From positions 1,178,001-1,242,000 of the forward strand of contig NZ_CP074197.1 of NCBI RefSeq assembly GCF_023921805.1: DNA of 64,000 nucleotides. The letters run 5' to 3'. Of the stretch, positions 44,453-52,931 are shown piece after piece (within the stretch, counting starts at the first letter, position 1; each line of letters begins with the position of its first letter). The stretch comes from Ruminococcus sp. FMBCY1. Lineage in GTDB: Bacteria; Bacillota; Clostridia; Oscillospirales; Acutalibacteraceae. The position numbers and the translations under genes were made by a program. Below the pieces are notes generated by a model, which saw only the letters and a program-made list of their open reading frames with translations, had not been told where the DNA came from and did no database searches.

Positions 44453-46411
44453 TCATTTATCGCCACGGAGCTTTTTGATTTTGTCACGCAGATATGCGGC
44501 GTGTTCAAATTCAAGCAGCTTTGCGGCAGCTTTCATTTCCTTAGTAAGGCTCTCAATGAGCTGTTGCTTTTGAGCCTTGTTCAGCTTTTTAGCCGATTTA
44601 AATTCATCATCTGTATGTGTAGAAATTTCAAGAATTTCACTGACTTTTTTAACAATAGTGGTTGGCGTAATGCCGTGTTCCTTGTTGTATGCCTGCTGAA
44701 TTTTTCTTCTGCGTTCGGTTTCGGTAATCGCCTTGCGCATAGAATCGGTTACACTGTCGGCATACATTATTACAGTGCCCTCGCTGTTTCGTGCGGCACG
44801 GCCGCAAATCTGGATAAGTGAACGCTCACTGCGCAAAAACCCCTCTTTGTCGGCGTCAAGCACGGCAACCAGCGATACTTCCGGAATATCAAGACCTTCT
44901 CGCAAAAGGTTGATTCCGACAAGCACATCAAATTCGCCGAGGCGCAAATCTCTGACAATTTCCATACGCTCTACGGTGTCTATATCGTGGTGCATATAGC
45001 GCACCTTGATACCCATTGTTTCAAGGTATGCTGTCAAATCCTCCGCCATTTTCTTGGTAAGAGTGGTAATAAGCACTCTCTGCTTTTTGCTCACCCTTAT
45101 ATTAATTTCAGAAACCAAATCATCAAGCTGTCCCTCGGTAGGTCTTACCGAAATTTCAGGGTCAAGAAGTCCTGTAGGTCTGATAATCTGCTCTGCTATT
45201 GTCTGTGATTTTTCAAGTTCAAGGTCGCCCGGAGTTGCACTTACAAACACAACCTGATTTATTCTGTCGTAAAATTCGTCAAAATTAAGCGGTCTGTTGT
45301 CAAATGCAGACGGCAGGCGGAAACCGTAATCAATAAGATTTTTCTTTCGTGCATGGTCGCCTGCGTACATTCCTCTTACCTGCGGCAAAGTGACATGCGA
45401 CTCATCAACAAACAACAGAAAATCCTTGGGAAAATAGTCAAGCAAAGTAAACGGCGAAGAACCGGGTTTTCTGCCCGACAAAATTCTCGAATAGTTCTCA
45501 ATGCCCGTACAAAATCCGATTTCCTGCAGCATCTCCATATCATAGCGTGTGCGCTGTTCAATTCTCTGTGCCTCAAGCAATTTTCCGTTCTCACGAAAAT
45601 ACGCAAGTCTTTCTTCAAGTTCACGGTCAATTTCTTTGAGTGCGGTTGCCATTTTATCCTTAGAAACAATGTAGTGTGACGCTGGATAAATTGCCGCATG
45701 ACGCAAAACCGCCTTTAGTTCTCCCGTAAGTGGGTTAATCTCGGATATACGGTCAATTTCATCGCCAAAAAATTCTACTCTTATTATAGAATCGTTAGAT
45801 GCGGCAGGAAAAATTTCGACCACATCTCCCCTTACTCTGAACTTATTTCTTATAAAATTAACATCGTTGCGCTCATATTGCAGTTCAACGAGTTTTTTCA
45901 CAAGGTCATCTCGGCTTTTTTCCATACCGGGGCGTAAAGATATTACCATATTTCGGTAATCAATAGGGTCGCCCAAGCTGTAAATACAGGAAACCGAAGC
46001 AACTATAATTACATCTCGTCTTTCAGAAAGCGCAAGAGTAGCGCTGTGCCTGAGTTTGTCTATTTCATCATTTACAGCGCTGTCCTTTTCTATATAAGTA
46101 TCCGTGTTGGCAATGTATGCCTCCGGCTGATAGTAATCGTAATAAGACACAAAGTATTCTACCGCATTGTCGGGAAAAAACTCCTTAAACTCGCTGCAAA
46201 GCTGTGCCGCAAGAGTTTTGTTGTGCGCAAGCACCAGGGTAGGTCTTTGCGTTCTTTCTATTATATTAGCCATAGTAAATGTTTTACCCGAACCCGTTAC
46301 GCCGAGCAAAGTCTGCTCTCTGTTGCCCGACTCAATGCTGTTTACAAGCTCATCAATCGCAGCAGGTTGGTCACCCGTAGGCTTATATTTAGATTTCAGT
46401 TTAAATTCCAT
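44453..46411 (-). CDS. uvrB: UvrABC excinuclease subunit B
   Basis: A 652-residue helicase-like damage-verification protein of nucleotide excision repair. Motifs: [17 protein letters not shown] (Walker A), the beta-hairpin region [21 protein letters not shown] (DEAD-type box), [17 protein letters not shown], and a C-terminal UVR domain ([20 protein letters not shown]). Length is standard. It sits between radC and the topoisomerase pair, all with spacings under 20 bases. Confidence 0.97.
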   Translation of the reverse strand: MEFKLKSKYKPTGDQPAAIDELVNSIESGNREQTLLGVTGSGKTFTMANIIERTQRPTLVLAHNKTLAAQLCSEFKEFFPDNAVEYFVSYYDYYQPEAYIANTDTYIEKDSAVNDEIDKLRHSATLALSERRDVIIVASVSCIYSLGDPIDYRNMVISLRPGMEKSRDDLVKKLVELQYERNDVNFIRNKFRVRGDVVEIFPAASNDSIIRVEFFGDEIDRISEINPLTGELKAVLRHAAIYPASHYIVSKDKMATALKEIDRELEERLAYFRENGKLLEAQRIEQRTRYDMEMLQEIGFCTGIENYSRILSGRKPGSSPFTLLDYFPKDFLLFVDESHVTLPQVRGMYAGDHARKKNLIDYGFRLPSAFDNRPLNFDEFYDRINQVVFVSATPGDLELEKSQTIAEQIIRPTGLLDPEISVRPTEGQLDDLVSEINIRVSKKQRVLITTLTKKMAEDLTAYLETMGIKVRYMHHDIDTVERMEIVRDLRLGEFDVLVGINLLREGLDIPEVSLVAVLDADKEGFLRSERSLIQICGRAARNSEGTVIMYADSVTDSMRKAITETERRRKIQQAYNKEHGITPTTIVKKVSEILEISTHTDDEFKSAKKLNKAQKQQLIESLTKEMKAAAKLLEFEHAAYLRDKIKKLRGDK

Positions 46412-46425
46412 AAAATCAAACCTTA

Positions 46426-47115
46426 TTACAATAAAAAAATACTTCCCGACATTTCACTTTCACGCAGGGAAACATAGTCAAACTCCGTCACAATATAATG
46501 GTCAACAAGGCTTACTCCTATGCTGTCAAGAGTTCGTCTTATGATTTTTGTAGAAGTCAGATCGCTTTGCGAGGGCAATGCCGAGCCGCTCGGATGATTG
46601 TGTCCTAAAAAAGCGGTCTTTGCGTTGTGCCTTAGCGCAAGGTCAACGATTTTCCTAAGCGGAACATCCGACGAACTTAGCGAACCTTTGGCAATAATGT
46701 CAAAGAAAATCATTCTGCCCTTTGCATCTCCGAGCATAAGCGCAACTGCCTCGTTTGTTCTGCCTATAAACTTATTTATAAACATTTCGCCGAGATGTTC
46801 AAGCTCGATGACATTATGATTTTCCGTTTTTGACTCTTTATACACTCTCGAAAACTCGGGCAGCATTTTCAGAAAAACCGCACAAGACTGCGAAAGTGAA
46901 AATTCACGCATAAGCTCGTCAACAGGTGCGTCGCACACACCCGCAACGGTTAAATACCTGTCGAGCAAACGGTGTGCAAGCGCATTTGTATCTTTTCTGG
47001 GAATGGCATAGAAAAGGCACATTTCAAGCACCTCGTGCGGCTCAAAGCCGTCAAATCCGTTTTCAAGAAACTTTTTGCGAACACGGTCACGGTGTCCTGT
47101 ATGCTCATTTGCCAC
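46426..47115 (-). CDS. radC: RadC family protein (JAB/MPN domain)
   Basis: A 229-residue protein with an N-terminal helix-hairpin-helix-like region (about 1-95) and a C-terminal JAB metalloprotease-like domain with [21 protein letters not shown], whose His-x-His and Asp bind metal. It was once tied to DNA repair, but its real role is unsettled. The GTG at 47115 is favoured, with GGAGG 8 bases upstream; an in-frame GTG three codons earlier directly abuts the Shine-Dalgarno. Confidence 0.9.
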   Translation of the reverse strand: MANEHTGHRDRVRKKFLENGFDGFEPHEVLEMCLFYAIPRKDTNALAHRLLDRYLTVAGVCDAPVDELMREFSLSQSCAVFLKMLPEFSRVYKESKTENHNVIELEHLGEMFINKFIGRTNEAVALMLGDAKGRMIFFDIIAKGSLSSSDVPLRKIVDLALRHNAKTAFLGHNHPSGSALPSQSDLTSTKIIRRTLDSIGVSLVDHYIVTEFDYVSLRESEMSGSIFLL

Positions 47116-47149
47116 GCCATCCACCTCCGATTAAATTTCTGTTAAGTAA

Positions 47150-47827
47150 TTATTCTTTTACACCGTACTGCTCATAGTATGCGTCAATTGCAGCCTTGAG
47201 CTTGTCGTCAATAATAACTTTGCCCTTGTATTCCTTATTGTAAAGGTGCTCAACAACCTCTGCCATGGTAACGATTGCGGTTGTTTTCAAGCCGTATTTC
47301 TCTTCAATTTCAGAAAGCGCACTCTTTGTGCCCTTGCCTCTCTCCATTCTGTCAACGGATACAACAAGACCGATAGGGTCAGCATTGCCCTGCGCCTTGA
47401 TAATCGGGAGAGTTTCCTCGATAGAAGTACCGGCTGTAGTAACATCTTCGATAATAACTACCTTGTCGCCGTCATTTATAGGGCTGCCGAGTAAAATACC
47501 CTTATCGCCGTGGTCTTTAACCTCTTTACGGTTTGAGCAGTAGCGAATATCTGTATCGTACTTTTCGCTGATTGCAACAGCAGCCGCAACAGAAAGCGGA
47601 ATACCCTTGTATGCAGGTCCGAAGAGAACATCAAAATCAAGACCGAATTTCTCTTTGATAGCCTCTGCATAGTAGCCGCCGAGCTTTCTAAGCTGTGCGC
47701 CTGTTCTGTAAAAACCTGTGTTTACAAAGAAAGGTGTCTTCCTGCCGCTTTTTGTTACGAAATCGCCAAATTTAAGCACCTGGCAATCAACCATAAATTC
47801 AATAAATTCCTTTTTATAAGCGTCCAT
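47150..47827 (-). CDS. pyrE: Orotate phosphoribosyltransferase
   Basis: A 225-residue enzyme that joins orotate to PRPP in pyrimidine synthesis. It has KSGRKTPFFVNTGFYRTG, FGPAYKGIPL, the YCSNRKEVKDHG loop with catalytic Lys/Asp and the PRPP motif VVIIEDVTTAGTS. The ATG at 47827 follows GGAGG; the frame extends upstream without support. It is the first gene of the run pyrE-radC-uvrB-parE-parC. Confidence 0.95.
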   Translation of the reverse strand: MDAYKKEFIEFMVDCQVLKFGDFVTKSGRKTPFFVNTGFYRTGAQLRKLGGYYAEAIKEKFGLDFDVLFGPAYKGIPLSVAAAVAISEKYDTDIRYCSNRKEVKDHGDKGILLGSPINDGDKVVIIEDVTTAGTSIEETLPIIKAQGNADPIGLVVSVDRMERGKGTKSALSEIEEKYGLKTTAIVTMAEVVEHLYNKEYKGKVIIDDKLKAAIDAYYEQYGVKE

Positions 47828-47868
47828 AGTAAAATCCTCCGATAAAAATACATAATTTAACATTTAAC

Positions 47869-47897
47869 ATCATACCACATATGTTCGGTTTTGTAAA
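47869..47897 (-). promoter_or_regulatory. Promoter of the pyrE operon
   Basis: On the minus strand TTTACA (47892-47897), 17-base spacer, TATGAT (47869-47874), about 42 bases before pyrE. Confidence 0.6.
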
Positions 47898-47911
47898 TGA
47901 TAAAACGAAAA

Positions 47912-47933
47912 TTTAACCGTTATTTAACCGTTA
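47912..47933. promoter_or_regulatory. Tandem 11-base direct repeat upstream of the pyrE promoter
   Basis: TTTAACCGTTA occurs twice back to back, 14 bases upstream of the -35 element. It could be a binding site for an unknown regulator. The rest of 47934-48136 shows only AT-rich sequence. Confidence 0.35.
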
Positions 47934-48136
47934 AAAAAATCCCTATATAAATAGTATAGAGAATTTTTACGAAAATCCGTGTTTAATATATAATTAAATT
48001 AAACTGTCTTTTAAGCAATATATCAACAAAATTATTAAAAAAGTTTTACAATCGGTACTGTTTTTTAATAAATCAAGGGTATTATTATTTTCAACAAATT
48101 AATAAAAAAAACGGCATAAAAACTATAAAAATGCAC

Positions 48137-48165
48137 TTGCATTATTTTTACTTTCGGTGTACAAT
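48137..48165 (+). promoter_or_regulatory. Promoter of the first pilin gene
   Basis: TTGCAT (48137-48142), 17-base spacer, TACAAT (48160-48165) on plus, about 50 bases before the start codon. Confidence 0.6.
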
Positions 48166-48217
48166 ATTTGCTGTAATAATATTTTGCAAAATATTATATT
48201 TTAAATGAGGGAGAAAA

Positions 48218-48781
48218 ATGAAAGAAAAAAGAACACCAAATTCACGCATAAGCGTGCGATTTAAATCGTTAGGTCTTGCAAAAAAAATCAAAAGCAAAAA
48301 AGGCTTTACATTGGTAGAACTCGTAGTGGTAATTGCCATAATAGCTATTCTCGCAGCTATAGCTATACCAATAGTTGCATCTACTACTAAGTCATCTATA
48401 GTAAGCAGGGCAAAAACCAACGCAAACACCATAGAATATGCCTTTAAAGAAGCCGATGCGGCTGTTGCGGGTGAAGATAACACAAAATATATCCATGCAA
48501 GCACAAATACTATACAAATTTCTGAAGTTATAGCCGCTAATAAACTTGAGCATATTATTCAGCCCGAACTTCTTTTTGGCACACCGTATTATCCTGTTAT
48601 CTGTAAAAGCAAGGTGTATTTTGCAGTTGATTCAAATAATGACGGCAAATTTGATGCAAACGACAAAACCATTGACGGTACAAAATTACCCGATGAGGCT
48701 ATTGCTCTTTACGACCAAGCAAACGGGTGTATAAAAGACGGAAATATTACAACGCTAAATCTTTCAAACAGAAAAAATTAA
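48218..48781 (+). CDS. Type IV pilin-like protein 1
   Basis: A 187-residue prepilin. A basic leader of 29 residues ends SKKG and is cut before FTLVELVVVIAIIAILAAIAIP, with Glu at position 5 of the mature protein. The globular part includes VDSNNDGKFDANDKTIDG, a possible Ca-binding loop (D-N-D-G-x-F-D). The N-terminal helix is almost identical to that of pilin 2. It has its own promoter and is probably a major or large minor pilin. Confidence 0.92.
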   Translation: MKEKRTPNSRISVRFKSLGLAKKIKSKKGFTLVELVVVIAIIAILAAIAIPIVASTTKSSIVSRAKTNANTIEYAFKEADAAVAGEDNTKYIHASTNTIQISEVIAANKLEHIIQPELLFGTPYYPVICKSKVYFAVDSNNDGKFDANDKTIDGTKLPDEAIALYDQANGCIKDGNITTLNLSNRKN

Positions 48782-48863
48782 CGGCACTTTTAACAATTTA
48801 ACGCAGTAAAGTTTGTGCAATGTTATAAAAATGCGTTTTTTAACTTTTTTTGGTAAAAATATA

Positions 48864-48892
48864 TTGCAAGACTTGCAAAAATGTTATATAAT
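48864..48892 (+). promoter_or_regulatory. Promoter of the second pilin gene
   Basis: TTGCAA (48864-48869), 17-base spacer, TATAAT (48887-48892) on plus. This is the best match to consensus in the pilus locus. Confidence 0.75.
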
Positions 48893-48905
48893 AAACTTGT
48901 TTAAA

Positions 48906-48952
48906 GGAAACGGTAACGCAAAATCCTATCAGCAACCGTCGTTGCGGTTTCC
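48906..48952 (+). promoter_or_regulatory. Structured 5' leader of the second pilin mRNA
   Basis: GGAAACGGTAAC (48906-48917) can pair with GTTGCGGTTTCC (48941-48952) with one mismatch. A competing hairpin GCAAC/GTTGC lies at 48932-48945. The region starts near the expected transcript start and is GC-richer than its surroundings. It matches no riboswitch consensus I know. Confidence 0.5.
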
Positions 48953-48994
48953 ACAAAACGGCTCACAAATTATTATTAAAGAGAGGTAAAAACA

Positions 48995-49471
48995 ATGAAC
49001 GAAATTCAGGCAGTAAAAACTGCAAAAATCGAAGAAGTTAAGAAGAACAGCAAAAAAGGCTTTACACTCGTAGAGCTCGTAGTAGTTATTGCTATTCTCG
49101 CAATTCTCGCAGCAATCGCTATTCCGGTTGTATCTTCAACAATCGCATCATCACAGAGAAGCACTGCACTTTCAGACGCACAGACACTTGAGCTTGCTCT
49201 TAAAGAGGCTCACGCTCAGATCGTTGCTAAAGATACATCTGTTTATACTGATGCTGCAACAGTAGCTGATGTAATTTCTGAAAAGTCACTTCAGAGCATT
49301 CATGTTGGTGATACTCGTACAATCGGTGGTGATACATATACACTTTCATGGTGTGCAGCTGATGATAAGTGCTATTGGATGAATGGTACTACTAACCTTG
49401 ATTCTTCAATCACTCCTGGTGGTACAACAGCTGCTATTGCAACTGGAGATGTAGTTTCAACATTATTCTAA
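48995..49471 (+). CDS. Type IV pilin-like protein 2, probable major pilin
   Basis: A 158-residue prepilin. The 22-residue leader ends NSKKG, followed by FTLVELVVVIAILAILAAIAIP with Glu5. The mature part is Ala/Thr/Ser-rich with two Cys (CAADDKC) that could form a disulfide. Strong promoter, structured leader, AGAGAGG site and a terminator directly after suggest high, independent expression, as expected for the main pilus subunit. Confidence 0.92.
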   Translation: MNEIQAVKTAKIEEVKKNSKKGFTLVELVVVIAILAILAAIAIPVVSSTIASSQRSTALSDAQTLELALKEAHAQIVAKDTSVYTDAATVADVISEKSLQSIHVGDTRTIGGDTYTLSWCAADDKCYWMNGTTNLDSSITPGGTTAAIATGDVVSTLF

Positions 49472-49522
49472 TTTTTTAATTAATGTAATCTCGGTTTTGC
49501 TGATGACCGACAACATACAAGC

Positions 49523-49549
49523 AAAAGGCTCGCCGAGTGCGAGCCTTTT
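49523..49549 (+). terminator. Terminator after the second pilin gene
   Basis: AAAAGGCTCG (49523-49532) pairs with CGAGCCTTTT (49540-49549). Confidence 0.75.
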
Positions 49550-49746
49550 GAAATATATATAGGCTTTTCGGTGTATTAAACTTAATTTTTGTGTATTGTT
49601 AATAACTTTTAGGGGATATGCCCTGTTTGATTATAAAATTATTTTAATTTATTCTTTAAAGTAATTTTATAATCAAATCGGTTTAAAAATTTTTAACGGT
49701 TTTGATAAGCTTAAACAAGCATAAAATTTCAGGTGGTGTATTAAAT

Positions 49747-51474
49747 ATGAATTATGTACTGGTGCAGATTGCCAAAAGATACCTTTGCATAACAGCCTGC
49801 GAAACTGTAGGCGAGGCAGCTGCTAACGGCACTGCAAATAAAGGTAACAGTAAGAAACAGGCTGACCCTAACGAAAAGAAAGCCTACTCTTTCTCCTCCC
49901 CTCTTATTATTCCTGTAGACAAGGCTGTATTAAAAGACAAAAGCTCCGTATGGGAAGACCCTGCTTTACTCGCCCGCCTTGTAAAAGACGGACTAAGCAC
50001 AATGAACCACAGTGAGGTTCGTGATGTTATTCTTATGGTAGAAAGCTACGACCTTACCTGTCAGGAGTATCAGCATATCAGAGGTGCCAAAAGAATAATT
50101 GAAGGACTTGCAATTGACAGAATCAGAGATTTTGTCGGCGAGGCGGTTTCCGACTTCTCGGTAATCTACAAGGATTACTCTACATACAAAACAAAAGAAG
50201 TCAGCGAAGAAATCACATCTAAGGCTTTTGCAATGCCGAAAGCACTTGCGGATGACCTTGTTACAGGATTTAAGTCTTTCTCTCTTAATCTTATCAAGAT
50301 TATTCCGTCAGAGGCGGCAATGATTTATGCTGCTCAAAAAACAATCTACAGCTTTAACAAAACCGTAGCTCTCATCAGTATGGACTATTCGGCAGTCAGA
50401 GTTTTTATCGCCAAAAACGGTGCGCCTCTCTACTGTCACGAATTTACATCCCCTGTAGATGAAATTTTACAGGTAATTGAAGAAGACAGAGATTTAAGCA
50501 CGGCTGCCGCTATTGATTACCTGCGTACCGCCGGATACGGATTTAAAAATGAATGCAGAAATGCGTCTTCAAAAAGAAAGATTGACGATATTGCAGAAAA
50601 CCTTATAGATGATATCGTCCGCAATGTTCGCCTTGTTACAATGTCGCTCAACATCAGCATTGACCAGTTGTTCTTAAGTGACTTCTTGGCTTACATTCCC
50701 CACATCCGCAACTATTTTGTAGGTTTTGGACTTGCAGGCGAGGTTATGCTTGTATCTGATACATTCAATACAGGCTCGGTAATTCCGGAACCATCGCTTA
50801 AGGCAAGAGATGACTTCTACAAAAACGGTTCATACTTCCTTATGAACGAACTTATGAACTGCGGTACAGTATTTGAGAACAACCTTATTTACGGACTAAA
50901 GGCTCAACAGGCTAAAACACTTGATGACAGTGCAAAGGCTGCAAAAGCAGGCTGTGTCGGTCTTGGCATACTCTGTGCTGTGGGACTTGCTTTCTTTGGT
51001 TTCTACTTTGGCAGAAGCGTTGTAGATGATATGATTTATAACAATACAAAGTACGACTATGCAAAAACTCTTATTCAACAGAGAGATGACATTACCCAGT
51101 CTTTGGCAAATCAGTCACAGGATGCCGAGCTTTTACCGAGAACACAGCTTTATTGTGAAGATGTAATTAATGAGCTTGATGACCAGGTTGTAGATAAAAT
51201 GGATACTTTTAAAAGTTACAACATAACTCACGCAAACGACAGCAACGAAACCTACAGCATTCCGGTAAACGGACTTATTAAAGACTTCCCTACCTTTATT
51301 GATTTACAGAACAACATTAAAGACAACGGTTTCTTCTCTATGAGCGAAAACTTCTCGGTTTCTACAGATACAGAAACCGGTCAGTACAATCTTACAGCTC
51401 AGCTTACAACAGACATAACTCAGTCACAATCAAGTAAAACTGCAAGTGATACTGAAAACAACAGCGAAAACTAA
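49747..51474 (+). CDS. pilM: Type IV pilus assembly protein, PilM-PilN fusion (GspL-like layout)
   Basis: A 575-residue protein. About residues 1-390 resemble the actin-like PilM (IPVDKAVLKD, ALISMDYSAVRVFIAKNG, later a second nucleotide-fold half). A transmembrane helix follows (about 405-425, CVGLGILCAVGLAFFGFYFG), then an extracytoplasmic coiled coil and small domain like PilN (about 430-560). In most pili PilM and PilN are separate; the fused form has the architecture of GspL. The ATG at 49747 follows AGGTGG. It forms the inner-membrane platform with the PilO-like protein downstream. Confidence 0.8.
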   Translation: MNYVLVQIAKRYLCITACETVGEAAANGTANKGNSKKQADPNEKKAYSFSSPLIIPVDKAVLKDKSSVWEDPALLARLVKDGLSTMNHSEVRDVILMVESYDLTCQEYQHIRGAKRIIEGLAIDRIRDFVGEAVSDFSVIYKDYSTYKTKEVSEEITSKAFAMPKALADDLVTGFKSFSLNLIKIIPSEAAMIYAAQKTIYSFNKTVALISMDYSAVRVFIAKNGAPLYCHEFTSPVDEILQVIEEDRDLSTAAAIDYLRTAGYGFKNECRNASSKRKIDDIAENLIDDIVRNVRLVTMSLNISIDQLFLSDFLAYIPHIRNYFVGFGLAGEVMLVSDTFNTGSVIPEPSLKARDDFYKNGSYFLMNELMNCGTVFENNLIYGLKAQQAKTLDDSAKAAKAGCVGLGILCAVGLAFFGFYFGRSVVDDMIYNNTKYDYAKTLIQQRDDITQSLANQSQDAELLPRTQLYCEDVINELDDQVVDKMDTFKSYNITHANDSNETYSIPVNGLIKDFPTFIDLQNNIKDNGFFSMSENFSVSTDTETGQYNLTAQLTTDITQSQSSKTASDTENNSEN

Positions 51475-51488
51475 GGGAGGAAACAAAA

Positions 51489-52100
51489 ATGAAAAAGACT
51501 AAAATACCGGTACCGATTATTGTGTTTGTTGCACTTCTCATAGTATTTGTAATTATTTTGCTTGCACTTGTAATGCCGACATTCACTAACCTTTCTAAGT
51601 ATAATGATGACCATGCTGCTATCACAGCAAAAATTGCCGACTGCGACGATGTACTTGCAAATCAGACAAGTGTCGAAACCAAAATTGACGAAATGACAAA
51701 GCAGTATAATGAAAATCAGGAAAACCTCTATATTGACGCAAAGTCATCCGTTAAGGATTTGCAGGATATTTTTGCCGACCTCGGTATTGATATGTCATCA
51801 CTTACCCGTAGTGAAGGCGTGCAGGACTCACAGGGCAGAACATCTAAGGGCGGTATTCCGCTTTACTACACAAACCTTTTATTCAGCTATACCGGCACAA
51901 AGGATAAAACTTTACAGCTTATTCATTATCTTGAGCAGGAATCAAAAGGCTGCTACTTTATTGATTCGCTTTCAATGTCAGAAATTGAAGACAGCAAAGA
52001 ATATGCTACTTCATTTAATGTAACACTTTACTACTTTGACACAACAAAGCAAGCTGTAAGTAATACAGATTCTACCGATTCAACAGAACCAACTACATAA
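51489..52100 (+). CDS. pilO: PilO-like type IV pilus platform protein
   Basis: A 203-residue bitopic protein: one N-terminal helix (about residues 8-32), a coiled coil (about 40-85) and an extracytoplasmic ferredoxin-like domain (about 90-185), ending in a Ser/Thr tail. This is the PilO layout and it directly follows the PilM-PilN fusion. GGAGG lies before the ATG. Sequence similarity is weak, so the call rests on layout and position. Confidence 0.72.
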   Translation: MKKTKIPVPIIVFVALLIVFVIILLALVMPTFTNLSKYNDDHAAITAKIADCDDVLANQTSVETKIDEMTKQYNENQENLYIDAKSSVKDLQDIFADLGIDMSSLTRSEGVQDSQGRTSKGGIPLYYTNLLFSYTGTKDKTLQLIHYLEQESKGCYFIDSLSMSEIEDSKEYATSFNVTLYYFDTTKQAVSNTDSTDSTEPTT

Positions 52101-52116
52101 TTATAAGGACTTTACT

Positions 52117-52902
52117 ATGGCTAATTTACTTCCAATCGACTTTTCACAAATTTCAACCTATATAACTCTCGCAGTAATTTTAATACTGTCAGTTGTACTC
52201 TGTATGCTCGCATACAGGCTTATGAATGTCGTGCCTGCAAAATGGCTGTGCGACTATGATGAAGAGCCGGACGAAAGTCTTTTTGGCACAAGGTATATTT
52301 TCAAACAAAGCGGAATTTACACTTCCGCTTTGTTTGCTATATTTAACTTAGGTATCTTTGCGTTTTTCGGCTATTCTTATTACACGATTTTCTTTTTATT
52401 AATTTCGATTACAATGCTCCTCATAGCTATGAGTGACTTTAAATATACAATTATTCCCGACCAATTCACAATTGCACTTGCAGTGCTTTGTGTTGCGCTT
52501 GCAATAACCGACCTTTTCACGCAGCAAATCTTTATTAAAGAATGGTGGAGTATTCCGCTTGGTGCTGTGTGCGGCGGTGGTTCGCTTATGCTTATAAATT
52601 TATTTTCTATTGTAATTCTCAAAAAGAACGGAATGGGCTTCGGCGATGTAAAACTTATGCTTGCACTTGGTGCTTGCCTTGGTTTTCCTATGGTATTTTC
52701 AGGACTTTTAATCGCCGTATTTATAGCTTTCCTTTATATAATATTTTTGCTTATCAAAAAAACATTTTCAAAAAACGAAGTTTCAAGCTATTTCCCCTTT
52801 GGCCCGTTTCTCTGCATCGGTTCACTATGCAGTATGTTTTTAGTTAATGTTATAAACTATGGCTTAGATCTCTATTTCTCTCTCTTTAGCCTTAGTTATT
52901 AA
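52117..52902 (+). CDS. pilD: Prepilin peptidase (A24 family) without the usual N-terminal Cys motifs
   Basis: A 261-residue multi-helix membrane aspartic protease that removes leaders from prepilins. The two catalytic Asp are in AMSDFKYTIIPD and GMGFGDVKLM. The N-terminal segment that in most PilD proteins carries the CxxC zinc pair and methyltransferase-like domain is shortened to a helix and a loop (VVPAKWLCDYDEEP) with only one Cys. N-methylation of mature pilins is therefore doubtful. Confidence 0.9.
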   Translation: MANLLPIDFSQISTYITLAVILILSVVLCMLAYRLMNVVPAKWLCDYDEEPDESLFGTRYIFKQSGIYTSALFAIFNLGIFAFFGYSYYTIFFLLISITMLLIAMSDFKYTIIPDQFTIALAVLCVALAITDLFTQQIFIKEWWSIPLGAVCGGGSLMLINLFSIVILKKNGMGFGDVKLMLALGACLGFPMVFSGLLIAVFIAFLYIIFLLIKKTFSKNEVSSYFPFGPFLCIGSLCSMFLVNVINYGLDLYFSLFSLSY

Positions 52903-52931
52903 TCTTTATTCCCCTGAAAGGATGATAATAT

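Noticed and set aside
48893..48994. c-di-GMP-I riboswitch before the second pilin
   Set aside because: A GGAAACGGTAACGCAAA stretch recalls part of the consensus, but the first half of the aptamer would lie upstream of the promoter -10, so it cannot be transcribed.
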